From assembly GCA_964035545.1 (NCBI GenBank), contig CAXIUT010000183.1, positions 496,001 through 560,000 on the forward strand: a DNA stretch of 64,000 nt, in the 5' to 3' direction. Origin of the DNA: Bugula neritina. Taxonomy: Eukaryota; Bryozoa; Gymnolaemata; Cheilostomatida; Bugulidae. The position numbers were made by a program, and so were the translations under genes. The notes under the pieces were generated by a model. The model made no database searches. It was not told the DNA's origin and saw nothing but the letters and a program-made list of their open reading frames with translations. Shown one piece after another: positions 44,901-60,130 of the stretch. The stretch's first letter is position 1; each line of letters opens with the position of its first letter.

Positions 44901-47900
44901 AAAAATACTGCATCATACTGAAATATACTGCGACATAATGCAATATTCTGTAACATACTGAGATATGCTGTAGCACACTGAAATACACTACAACTCACTG
45001 AAACATACTGCAACATACTGAAATACACTGTAACATCCTACAACATACTGAAATACACAGTAACATATTGAAATACACTGCAACACATTGAAATATACTG
45101 CAACATACCTAAATATACGGTAATATACTGAAATATACTGTAACACATTGAAAATACTGCAAGATACTGAAATATACTGTGACACATTGCAATATACTGT
45201 AACATACTGAAATATGCTCAAGCACACTGAAACACACTGCACCTCACTGAAACATACTGCAACATACTGAAATACACTGCAACATCCTACAACATACTGA
45301 AATACACTGCAACATATTGAAAGACACTGCAAGACAATGAAATATACTGCAACATACTGAAATATACTGTAACACACTGAAATATACTGCAACATACTGA
45401 AATACACTGCTACATACTGAAATATACTGCAACATACTGCAACATACTGAAATACACTGTAACATACTGAAATACACTGCAACAAACTACAACATATTGA
45501 AATACACTGCAACACATTGAAATATACTGCAACATACCTAAATATACGGTAATATAGCGGAAAAAAACTGTAACAGATTGACAAATTCTGCAACATACTG
45601 AAATATACTGCGACACATTGCAATATACTGTAACATACTGAAACATGCTCTAGCACACTGAAATACACTGCAACCCACTGAAATATACTGCAACATACGG
45701 AAATACACTGCAACACATTGAAATACACTGCAACATACCAAAATAAATGGTAAACTACTGAAATATACTTTAACACATTGAAAAATACTGCAACATACTG
45801 AAATATACTGTAACACACTGAAATATACTGCAACATACTGAAATACACTGTAACATATTGAAATACACTGCAACAAACTACAACATATTGAAATACACTG
45901 CAACGCATTGAAAGACACTGCAACACATTGAAATATACTGCAATATACCAATATATATGGTAAACTGCTGAAATATACTTTAACACATTGAAAAATACTG
46001 CAACATACTGAAATATACTGTAACACACTGAAATATACTGCAACATACTGCAACAATCTGAAATACACCGTAACATACTGAAATACACTGCAACAAACTA
46101 CAACATATTGAAATACACTGCAACACATTGAAATATACTGCAACATACCTAAATATACGGTAATATACCGAAAAAAAACTGTAACAGATTGAAAAATTCT
46201 GCAACATACTGAAATAAACTGCAACACACTGAAATACACCGCAAAATACTACAACATGCTGAAATACACTGTAACATATTGAAATACACTGCAACACTTT
46301 GAAATATACTGCAACATACCGAAATATATGTTAAACTACTAAAATATACTGTAACACTTTGAAAAACAGTGCAACATACTGAAATATACTGCGACACTTT
46401 GCAATGTACTGTAACATACTGAAATATGCTGTAGCACACTGAAATACACTGCAACTCACTGAAATATACTGCAACATATTGAAATACACTGCAACATCCT
46501 ACAACATGCTAAAATACACGGTAACATATTGAAATACAGTACAACACGTTGAAATATACTGCAACATACCGGAATATATGGTAAAGTACTGAAATATACT
46601 GTAACACACTGAAAAATACTGCAACATACTGAAATATACTGCGACACATTGCAATATACTGCAACATACCAAAATATATGGTAAACTACTGAAATATACT
46701 TTAACACATTGAAAAATACTGCAACATACTGAAATATACTGTAACACACTGAAATATACTGCAACATACTGAAATACACTGTAACATACTGAAATAAACT
46801 GCAACATACCAAAATACATGGTAAACTACTGAAATATACTTTAACACATTGAAAAATCCTGCAACATACTAAAATATACTGCGACACATTGCAATATACT
46901 GTAACATACTGAAATATGCTCTAGCACACTGAAATACACTGCAACTCACTGAAATATACTGCAACATACTGAAATACACTGCAACACATTGAAATATACT
47001 GCAACCTACAGAAATAGGTGGTAAACTACTGAAATATACTGTAACACATTGAAAAATACTGCAACATACTGAAATATACTGCGACACATTGTAATATACT
47101 GTAACATACTGAAACATACTGTAGCACACTGAAATAGACTGCAGCTCACTGAAATATACTGCATTATACTGAAATTCACTGCAGCATCCTACAACATGCT
47201 GAAATACACTGTAACATATTGAAATACACTGCAACAAACTACAACATATTGAAATACACTGCAACGCATTGAAAGACACTGCAACACATTGAAATATACT
47301 GCAATATACCAATATATATGGTAAACTGCTGAAATATACTTTAACACATTGAAAAATACTGCAACATACTGAAATATACTGTAACACACTGAAATATACT
47401 GCAACATACTGAAATACACTGCTAGATACTGAAATATACTGCAACATACTGCAACAATCTGAAATACACTGTAACATACTGAAATACACTGCAACAAACT
47501 ACAACATATTGAAATACACTGCAACACATTGAAATATACCGCAACATACCTAAATATACGATAATATACCGAAAAAAAAACTGTAACAGATTGAAAAATT
47601 CTGCAACATACTGAAATAAACTGCAACACACTGAAATACACCGCAAAATACTACAACATACTGAAATACACTGTAACATATTGAAATACACTGCAACACT
47701 TTGAAATATACTGCAACATACCGAAATATATGTTAAACTACTAAAATATACTGTAACACTTTGAAAAACAGTGCAACATACTGAAATATACTGCGACATT
47801 TTGCAATGTACTGTAACATACTGAAATATGCTGTAGCACACTGAAATACACTGCAACTCACTGAAATATACTGCAACATACTGAAAAACACTGTAACATA

Positions 47901-50900
47901 TTGAGACATACTGCAACATACTGCAACATACTGAAATACACTGTAACATACTGAAATACATTGCAAAATACTGCAACATATTGAAATACACTGCAACACA
48001 TTGAAATATACTGCAACATACCTAAATATCCGGTAATATACTGAGATATACTGTAACACATTGAAAAATACTGCAACATACTGAAATACACTGCAACCCA
48101 CTGGAATACATCGCAAAAGACTACAACATACTGAAATACACTGTAACATATTGAAATACACTGCAACACATTGAAATATACTGCAACCTATAGAAATATA
48201 TGGTAAACTACTGAAATATACTGTAACACATTGAAAAATACTGCAACATACTGAAACATACTGCGACACATTGCAATATACTGTAACATACTGAAACATG
48301 CTGTAGCACACTGAAATAGACTGCAGCTCACTGAAATATACTGCAACATACTGAAATTCACTGCAGCATCCTACAACATGCTGAAATACACTGTAACATA
48401 TTGAAATACACTGCAACACATTGAAATATACTGCAACATACCGCAATATATGGTAAACTACTGAAATATACTGTAACACATTGAAAAATACTGCATCATA
48501 CTGAAATAAACTGCGACATAATGCAATATTCTGTAACATACTGAGATATGCTGTAGCACACTGAAATACACTACAACTCACTCAAACATACTGCAACATA
48601 CTGAAATACACTGTAACATCCTACAACATACTGAAATACACAGTAACATATTGAAATACACTGCAACACATTGAAATATACTGCAACATACCTAAATATA
48701 CGGTAATATACTGAAATATACTGTAACACATTGAAAAATACTGCAAGATACTGAAATATACTGTGACACATTGCAATATACTGTAACATACTGAAATATG
48801 CTCAAGCACACTGAAACACACTGCACCTCACTGAAACATACTGCAACATACTGAAATACACTGCAACATCCTACAACATACTGAAATACACTGCAACATA
48901 TTGAAAGACACTGCAAGACAATGAAATATACTGCAACATACTGAAATATACTGTAACACACTGAAATATACTGCAACATACTGAAATACACTGCTACATA
49001 CTGAAATATACTGCAACATACTGCAACATACTGAAATACACTGTAACATACTGAAATACACTGCAACAAACTACAACATATTGAAATACACTGCAACACA
49101 TTGAAATATACTGCAACATACTTAAATATACGGTAATATAGCGGAAAAAAACTGTAACAGATTTACAAATTCTGCAACATACTGAAATATACTGCGACAC
49201 ATTGCAATATACTGTAACATACTGAAATATGCTCTAGCACACTGAAATACACTGCAACCCACTGAAATATACTGCAACATACGGAAATACACTGCAACAC
49301 ATTGAAATACACTGCAACATACCAAAATAAATGGTAAACTACTGAAATATACTTTAACACATTGAAAAATACTGCAACATACTGAAATATACTGTAACAC
49401 ACTGAAATATACTGCAAAATACTGAAATACACTGTAACATATTGAAATACACTGCAACAAACTACAACATATTGAAATACACTGCAACGCATTGAAAGAC
49501 ACTGCAACACATTGAAATATCCTGCAATATACCAATATATATGGTAAACTGCTGAAATATACTTTAACCCTTTGAAAAATACTGCAACATACTGAAATAT
49601 ACTGTAACACACTGAAATATACTGCAACATACTGCAACAATCTGAAATACACTGTAACATACTGAAATACACTGCAACAAACTACAACATATTGAAATAC
49701 ACTGCAACACATTGAAATATACTGCAACATACCTAAATATACGGTAATATACCGAAAAAAAACTGTAACAGATTGAAAAATTCTGCAACATACTGAAATA
49801 AACTGCAACACACTGAAATACACCGCAAAATACTACAACATGCTGAAATACACTGTAACATATTGAAATACACTGCAACACTTTGAAATATACTGCAACA
49901 TACCGAAATATATGTTAAACTACTAAAATATACTGTAACACTTTGAAAAACAGTGTAACATACTGAAATATACTGCGACACTTTGCAGTGTACTGTAACA
50001 TACTGAAATATGCTGTAGCACACTGAAATACACTGCAACTCACTGAAATATACTGCAACATATTGAAATACACTGCAACATCCTACAACATGCTAAAATA
50101 CACGGTAACATATTGAAATACAGTACAACACGTTGAAATATACTGCAACATACCGGAATACATGGTAAAGTACTGAAATATACTGTAACACACTGAAAAA
50201 TACTGCAACATACTGAAATATACTGCGACACATTGCAATATACTGCAACATACCAAAATATATGGTAAACTACTGAAATATACTTTAACACATTGAAAAA
50301 TACTGCAATATACTGAAATATACTGTAACACACTGAAATATACTGCAACATACTGAAATACACTGTAACATACTGAAATAAACTGCAACATACCAAAATA
50401 TATGGTAAACTACTGAAATATACTTTAACACATTGAAAAATCCTGCAACATACTAAAATATACTGTAACACACTGCAAGATACTGCAACATACCGAAATA
50501 CACTGTAACATAGTGAAACACACTGCAACATACTGCATTATACTGACATACACTGGAACATATTGAAATACACTGCAACATCCTACAACATGCTGAAATG
50601 CGCTGTAACATATTGAAATACACTGCAACACATTGAAAAATACTGCAACATACCGAAATATATGGTAAACTATTGAATTATACTGTAACACATTGAAAAA
50701 TACTGGAACACACTGAAATATACTCTGACACAATGCAAAATACTGTAACATACTGAAATATGCTGTAGCACACTGAAATACACTGCAACTCACTGAAATA
50801 TACTGCAACATACTGAAAAACACTGTAACATATTGAGACATACTGCAACATACTGCAACATACTGAAATACACTGTAACATCCTGAAATACATTGCAAAA

Positions 50901-51853
50901 TACTGCAACATATTGAAATACACTGTAACACATTGAAAAATACTGCAACATACTGAAATACACTGCAACCCACTGAAATACATCGCAAAAGACTACAACA
51001 TACTGAAATACACTGTAACATATATTCAATACACTGCAACACATTGAAATATACTGCAACCTATAGAAATATATGGTAAACTACTGAAATATACTGTAAC
51101 GCATTGAAAAATACTGCAACATACTGAAATATACTGTAACAAACTGAAATATACTGCAACATACTGAAATACACTGTAACATACTGAAATAAACTGCAAC
51201 ATACTGAAGTACACTGCAACATCCTACAACATACTGAAATACAATGTAACATATTGAAACACACTGCAACACATTGAAATATACTGCCATGTACCGAATT
51301 ATATGGTGGACTACTGAAATATACTGTAACACATTGAAAAATACTGCAAGATACTGAAATATACTGCGACACATTGCAATATACTGTAACATACTGAAAT
51401 ATACTGTAACACACTGAAATACACTGCAACTCACTGAAATATACTGCAATATACTGAAATACACTGCAACATCCTACAACATACTGAAATACACTGCAAC
51501 ATATTGAAAGACACTGCAACACATTGAAATATACTGCAACATACCAAAATATATGGTAAACTACTGAAATATACTTTAACACATTGGAAAATACTGAAAT
51601 ATACTGTAACACACTGAAAAACACTGCAAAACACTACAACATATTGAAATACACTGCAACACATTGAAAAATACCGCAACATACTGAAATATACTGTGAC
51701 ACATTACAATATACTGCAACATACTGAAATACACTGTAACATACTGAAATACACTTCAACACATTGAAAAATACCGCAACATACTGAAATATACTGTGAC
51801 ACATTACAATATACTGCAACATACTGAAATACACTGTAACATACTGAAATAAA
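44888..51853. repeat. Higher-order repeat, 6,966-bp family, copy 2
   Basis: Second copy, with A runs at 45,561 (seven), 46,171 (eight), 47,572 (nine), 49,145 (seven) and 49,755 (eight). It carries the one-base insertion at about 51,023 (TATATTCAAT where the usual form is TATTGAAAT-like), also present near 44,057 in copy 1. It carries the one-base deletion at 45,151. Only isolated substitutions separate it from copy 3 in the parts compared by eye. Confidence 0.87.
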
Positions 51854-54800
51854 CTGTAACACATTGAAAAATACTGCATCATACTGAAATATACTGCGAC
51901 ATAATGCAATATTCTGTAACATACTGAGATATGCTGTAGCACACTGAAATACACTACAACTCACTGAAACATACTGCAACATACTGAAATACACTGTAAC
52001 ATCCTACAACATACTGAAATACACAGTAACATATTGAAATACACTGCAACACATTGAAATATACTGCAACATACCTAAATATACGGTAATATACTGAAAT
52101 ATACTGTAACACATTGAAAATACTGCAAGATACTGAAATATACTGTGACACATTGCAATATACTGTAACATACTGAAATATGCTCAAGCACACTGAAACA
52201 CACTGCACCTCACTGAAACATACTGCAACATACTGAAATACACTGCAACATCCTACAACATACTGAAATACACTGCAACATATTGAAAGACACTGCAAGA
52301 CAATGAAATATACTGCAACATACTGAAATATACTGTAACACACTGAAATATACTGCAACATACTGAAATACACTGCTACATACTGAAATATACTGCAACA
52401 TACTGCAACATACTGAAATACACTGTAACATACTGAAATACACTGCAACAAACTACAACATATTGAAATACACTGCAACACATTGAAATATACTGCAACA
52501 TACCTAAATATACGGTAATATAGCGGAAAAAAACTGTAACAGATTGACAAATTCTGCAACATACTGAAATATACTGCGACACATTGCAATATACTGTAAC
52601 ATACTGAAACATGCTCTAGCACACTGAAATACACTGCAACCCACTGAAATATACTGCAACATACGGAAATACACTGCAACACATTGAAATACACTGCAAC
52701 ATACCAAAATAAATGGTAAACTACTGAAATATACTTTAACACATTGAAAAATACTGCAACATACTGAAATATACTGTAACACACTGAAATATACTGCAAC
52801 ATACTGAAATACACTGTAACATATTGAAATACACTGCAACAAACTACAACATATTGAAATACACTGCAACGCATTGAAAGACACTGCAACACATTGAAAT
52901 ATACTGCAATATACCAATATATATGGTAAACTGCTGAAATATACTTTAACACATTGAAAAATACTGCAACATACTGAAATATACTGTAACACACTGAAAT
53001 ATACTGCAACATACTGCAACAATCTGAAATACACCGTAACATACTGAAATACACTGCAACAAACTACAACATATTGAAATACACTGCAACACATTGAAAT
53101 ATACTGCAACATACCTAAATATACGGTAATATACCGAAAAAAAACTGTAACAGATTGAAAAATTCTGCAACATACTGAAATAAACTGCAACACACTGAAA
53201 TACACCGCAAAATACTACAACATGCTGAAATACACTGTAACATATTGAAATACACTGCAACACTTTGAAATATACTGCAACATACCGAAATATATGTTAA
53301 ACTACTAAAATATACTGTAACACTTTGAAAAACAGTGCAACATACTGAAATATACTGCGACACTTTGCAATGTACTGTAACATACTGAAATATGCTGTAG
53401 CACACTGAAATACACTGCAACTCACTGAAATATACTGCAACATATTGAAATACACTGCAACATCCTACAACATGCTAAAATACACGGTAACATATTGAAA
53501 TACAGTACAACACGTTGAAATATACTGCAACATACCGGAATATATGGTAAAGTACTGAAATATACTGTAACACACTGAAAAATACTGCAACATACTGAAA
53601 TATACTGCGACACATTGCAATATACTGCAACATACCAAAATATATGGTAAACTACTGAAATATACTTTAACACATTGAAAAATACTGCAACATACTGAAA
53701 TATACTGTAACACACTGAAATATACTGCAACATACTGAAATACACTGTAACATACTGAAATAAACTGCAACATACCAAAATACATGGTAAACTACTGAAA
53801 TATACTTTAACACATTGAAAAATCCTGCAACATACTAAAATATACTGCGACACATTGCAATATACTGTAACATACTGAAATATGCTCTAGCACACTGAAA
53901 TACACTGCAACTCACTGAAATATACTGCAACATACTGAAATACACTGCAACACATTGAAATATACTGCAACCTACAGAAATAGGTGGTAAACTACTGAAA
54001 TATACTGTAACACATTGAAAAATACTGCAACATACTGAAATATACTGCGACACATTGTAATATACTGTAACATACTGAAACATACTGTAGCACACTGAAA
54101 TAGACTGCAGCTCACTGAAATATACTGCATTATACTGAAATTCACTGCAGCATCCTACAACATGCTGAAATACACTGTAACATATTGAAATACACTGCAA
54201 CAAACTACAACATATTGAAATACACTGCAACGCATTGAAAGACACTGCAACACATTGAAATATACTGCAATATACCAATATATATGGTAAACTGCTGAAA
54301 TATACTTTAACACATTGAAAAATACTGCAACATACTGAAATATACTGTAACACACTGAAATATACTGCAACATACTGAAATACACTGCTAGATACTGAAA
54401 TATACTGCAACATACTGCAACAATCTGAAATACACTGTAACATACTGAAATACACTGCAACAAACTACAACATATTGAAATACACTGCAACACATTGAAA
54501 TATACCGCAACATACCTAAATATACGATAATATACCGAAAAAAAAACTGTAACAGATTGAAAAATTCTGCAACATACTGAAATAAACTGCAACACACTGA
54601 AATACACCGCAAAATACTACAACATACTGAAATACACTGTAACATATTGAAATACACTGCAACACTTTGAAATATACTGCAACATACCGAAATATATGTT
54701 AAACTACTAAAATATACTGTAACACTTTGAAAAACAGTGCAACATACTGAAATATACTGCGACATTTTGCAATGTACTGTAACATACTGAAATATGCTGT

Positions 54801-57800
54801 AGCACACTGAAATACACTGCAACTCACTGAAATATACTGCAACATACTGAAAAACACTGTAACATATTGAGACATACTGCAACATACTGCAACATACTGA
54901 AATACACTGTAACATACTGAAATACATTGCAAAATACTGCAACATATTGAAATACACTGCAACACATTGAAATATACTGCAACATACCTAAATATCCGGT
55001 AATATACTGAGATATACTGTAACACATTGAAAAATACTGCAACATACTGAAATACACTGCAACCCACTGGAATACATCGCAAAAGACTACAACATACTGA
55101 AATACACTGTAACATATTGAAATACACTGCAACACATTGAAATATACTGCAACCTATAGAAATATATGGTAAACTACTGAAATATACTGTAACACATTGA
55201 AAAATACTGCAACATACTGAAACATACTGCGACACATTGCAATATACTGTAACATACTGAAACATGCTGTAGCACACTGAAATAGACTGCAGCTCACTGA
55301 AATATACTGCAACATACTGAAATTCACTGCAGCATCCTACAACATGCTGAAATACACTGTAACATATTGAAATACACTGCAACACATTGAAATATACTGC
55401 AACATACCGCAATATATGGTAAACTACTGAAATATACTGTAACACATTGAAAAATACTGCATCATACTGAAATAAACTGCGACATAATGCAATATTCTGT
55501 AACATACTGAGATATGCTGTAGCACACTGAAATACACTACAACTCACTCAAACATACTGCAACATACTGAAATACACTGTAACATCCTACAACATACTGA
55601 AATACACAGTAACATATTGAAATACACTGCAACACATTGAAATATACTGCAACATACCTAAATATACGGTAATATACTGAAATATACTGTAACACATTGA
55701 AAAATACTGCAAGATACTGAAATATACTGTGACACATTGCAATATACTGTAACATACTGAAATATGCTCAAGCACACTGAAACACACTGCACCTCACTGA
55801 AACATACTGCAACATACTGAAATACACTGCAACATCCTACAACATACTGAAATACACTGCAACATATTGAAAGACACTGCAAGACAATGAAATATACTGC
55901 AACATACTGAAATATACTGTAACACACTGAAATATACTGCAACATACTGAAATACACTGCTACATACTGAAATATACTGCAACATACTGCAACATACTGA
56001 AATACACTGTAACATACTGAAATACACTGCAACAAACTACAACATATTGAAATACACTGCAACACATTGAAATATACTGCAACATACTTAAATATACGGT
56101 AATATAGCGGAAAAAAACTGTAACAGATTTACAAATTCTGCAACATACTGAAATATACTGCGACACATTGCAATATACTGTAACATACTGAAATATGCTC
56201 TAGCACACTGAAATACACTGCAACCCACTGAAATATACTGCAACATACGGAAATACACTGCAACACATTGAAATACACTGCAACATACCAAAATAAATGG
56301 TAAACTACTGAAATATACTTTAACACATTGAAAAATACTGCAACATACTGAAATATACTGTAACACACTGAAATATACTGCAAAATACTGAAATACACTG
56401 TAACATATTGAAATACACTGCAACAAACTACAACATATTGAAATACACTGCAACGCATTGAAAGACACTGCAACACATTGAAATATCCTGCAATATACCA
56501 ATATATATGGTAAACTGCTGAAATATACTTTAACCCTTTGAAAAATACTGCAACATACTGAAATATACTGTAACACACTGAAATATACTGCAACATACTG
56601 CAACAATCTGAAATACACTGTAACATACTGAAATACACTGCAACAAACTACAACATATTGAAATACACTGCAACACATTGAAATATACTGCAACATACCT
56701 AAATATACGGTAATATACCGAAAAAAAACTGTAACAGATTGAAAAATTCTGCAACATACTGAAATAAACTGCAACACACTGAAATACACCGCAAAATACT
56801 ACAACATGCTGAAATACACTGTAACATATTGAAATACACTGCAACACTTTGAAATATACTGCAACATACCGAAATATATGTTAAACTACTAAAATATACT
56901 GTAACACTTTGAAAAACAGTGTAACATACTGAAATATACTGCGACACTTTGCAGTGTACTGTAACATACTGAAATATGCTGTAGCACACTGAAATACACT
57001 GCAACTCACTGAAATATACTGCAACATATTGAAATACACTGCAACATCCTACAACATGCTAAAATACACGGTAACATATTGAAATACAGTACAACACGTT
57101 GAAATATACTGCAACATACCAGAATACATGGTAAAGTACTGAAATATACTGTAACACACTGAAAAATACTGCAACATACTGAAATATACTGCGACACATT
57201 GCAATATACTGCAACATACCAAAATATATGGTAAACTACTGAAATATACTTTAACACATTGAAAAATACTGCAATATACTGAAATATACTGTAACACACT
57301 GAAATATACTGCAACATACTGAAATACACTGTAACATACTGAAATAAACTGCAACATACCAAAATATATGGTAAACTACTGAAATATACTTTAACACATT
57401 GAAAAATCCTGCAACATACTAAAATATACTGTAACACACTGCAAGATACTGCAACATACCGAAATACACTGTAACATAGTGAAACACACTGCAACATACT
57501 GCATTATACTGACATACACTGGAACATATTGAAATACACTGCAACATCCTACAACATGCTGAAATGCGCTGTAACATATTGAAATACACTGCAACACATT
57601 GAAAAATACTGCAACATACCGAAATATATGGTAAACTATTGAATTATACTGTAACACATTGAAAAATACTGGAACACACTGAAATATACTCTGACACAAT
57701 GCAAAATACTGTAACATACTGAAATATGCTGTAGCACACTGAAATACACTGCAACTCACTGAAATATACTGCAACATACTGAAAAACACTGTAACATATT

Positions 57801-58360
57801 GAGACATACTGCAACATACTGCAACATACTGAAATACACTGTAACATCCTGAAATACATTGCAAAATACTGCAACATATTGAAATACACTGTAACACATT
57901 GAAAAATACTGCAACATACTGAAATACACTGCAACCCACTGAAATACATCGCAAAAGACTACAACATACTGAAATACACTGTAACATATATTCAATACAC
58001 TGCAACACATTGAAATATACTGCAACCTATAGAAATATATGGTAAACTACTGAAATATACTGTAACGCATTGAAAAATACTGCAACATACTGAAATATAC
58101 TGTAACAAACTGAAATATACTGCAACATACTGAAATACACTGTAACATACTGAAATAAACTGCAACATACTGAAGTACACTGCAACATCCTACAACATAC
58201 TGAAATACAATGTAACATATTGAAACACACTGCAACACATTGAAATATACTGCCATGTACCGAATTATATGGTGGACTACTGAAATATACTGTAACACAT
58301 TGAAAAATACTGCAAGATACTGAAATATACTGCGACACATTGCAATATACTGTAACATAC
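51854..58360. repeat. Higher-order repeat, 6,966-bp family, truncated copy 3
   Basis: Third copy, nearly identical to copy 2 for about 6.5 kb. A private difference is the decamer read as AGAATACATG at 57,121, where copy 2 has GGAATACATG. The copy ends at 58,360: after TGTAACATAC, copy 2 continues with TGAAATATACTGTAACACAC (near 51,393), but here the sequence switches to CGAAATATATGGTAAACTAT. The last roughly 460 bp expected of the unit are absent. Confidence 0.85.
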
Positions 58361-58400
58361 CGAAATATATGGTAAACTATTGAATTATACTGTAACACAT
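58361..58400. repeat. Deletion/switch junction inside the 6,966-bp family
   Basis: At 58,361 the sequence leaves the copy-3 path and enters CGAAATATATGGTAAACTAT, then by 58,401 follows 52,745 onward (offset 5,656). The same junction is present 5,244 bp later, at 63,605-63,644. The switch falls on whole decamers, as expected for exchange between misaligned repeats. Confidence 0.78.
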
Positions 58401-59924
58401 TGAAAAATACTGCAACATACTGAAATATACTGTAACACACTGAAATATACTGCAACATACTGAAATACACTGTAACATATTGAAATACACTGCAACAAAC
58501 TACAACATATTGAAATACACTGCAACGCATTGAAAGACACTGCAACACATTGAAATATACTGCAATATACCAATATATATGGTAAACTGCTGAAATATAC
58601 TTTAACACATTGAAAAATACTGCAACATACTGAAATATACTGTAACACACTGAAATATACTGCAACATACTGCAACAATCTGAAATACACTGTAACATAC
58701 TGAAATACACTGCAACAAACTACAACATATTGAAATACACTGCAACACATTGAAATATACTGCAACATACCTAAATATACGGTAATATACCGAAAAAAAA
58801 CTGTAACAGATTGAAAAATTCTGCAACATACTGAAATAAACTGCAACACACTGAAATACACCGCAAAATACTACAACATGCTGAAATACACTGTAACATA
58901 TTGAAATACACTGCAACACTTTGAAATATACTGCAACATACCGAAATATATGTTAAACTACTAAAATATACTGTAACACTTTGAAAAACAGTGCAACATA
59001 CTGAAATATACTGCGACACTTTGCAATGTACTGTAACATACTGAAATATGCTGTAGCACACTGAAATACACTGCAACTCACTGAAATATACTGCAACATA
59101 TTGAAATACACTGCAACATCCTACAACATGCTAAAATACACGGTAACATATTGAAATACAGTACAACACGTTGAAATATACTGCAACATACCGGAATATA
59201 TGGTAAAGTACTGAAATATACTGTAACACACTGAAAAATACTGCAACATACTGAAATATACTGCGACACATTGCAATATACTGCAACATACCAAAATATA
59301 TGGTAAACTACTGAAATATACTTTAACACATTGAAAAATACTGCAACATACTGAAATATACTGTAACACACTAAAATATACTGCAACATACTGAAATACA
59401 CTGTAACATACTGAAATAAACTGCAACATACCAAAATATATGGTAAACTACTGAAATATACTTTAACACATTGAAAAATCCTGCAACATACTAAAATATA
59501 CTGCGACACATTGCAATATACTGTAACATACTGAAATATGCTCTAGCACACTGAAATACACTGCAACTCACTGAAATATACTGCAACATACTGAAATACA
59601 CTGCAACACATTGAAATATACTGCAACCTACAGAAATAGGTGGTAAACTACTGAAATATACTGTAACACATTGAAAAATACTGCAACATACTGAAATATA
59701 CTGCGACACATTGTAATATACTGTAACATACTGAAACATACTGTAGCACACTGAAATAGACTGCAGCTCACTGAAATATACTGCATTATACTGAAATTCA
59801 CTGCAGCATCCTACAACATGCTGAAATACACTGTAACATATTGAAATACACTGCAACAAACTACAACATATTGAAATACACTGCAAGGCATTGAAAGACA
59901 CTGCAACACATTGAAATATACTGC
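58401..59924. repeat. Partial re-use of the 6,966-bp unit (offset 5,656)
   Basis: Matches 52,745-54,268 at offset 5,656; the eight-A run at 58,793 corresponds to 53,137. The match ends near 59,924, where the source continues TGCAATATACCAATATATAT and this copy reads TGCAACATACCTAAATATAC. Confidence 0.75.
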
Positions 59925-60130
59925 AACATACCTAAATATACGGTAATATACTGAAATTCACTGTAACGCATTGCAAAATACTGCAACATACTGAAATTCA
60001 CTGCGACACACTGAAATACGCTGCAAAATACTACAACATACTGAAATAAACTGTAACATGTTGAAATACACTGCAACACATTGAAAAATACTGCAACATA
60101 CTGAAATATACTGTAACACACTGAAATATA
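59925..60130. repeat. Short segment with no long match elsewhere in the window
   Basis: About 206 bp of decamers whose combination I could not place elsewhere: TGAAATTCAC twice, TGTAACGCAT, TGCAAAATAC and TGAAATACGC in close order. It still follows the decamer register, so it is a diverged or recombined piece of the array rather than an insertion of foreign DNA. From about 60,131 the sequence rejoins the 6,966-bp family. Confidence 0.5.
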
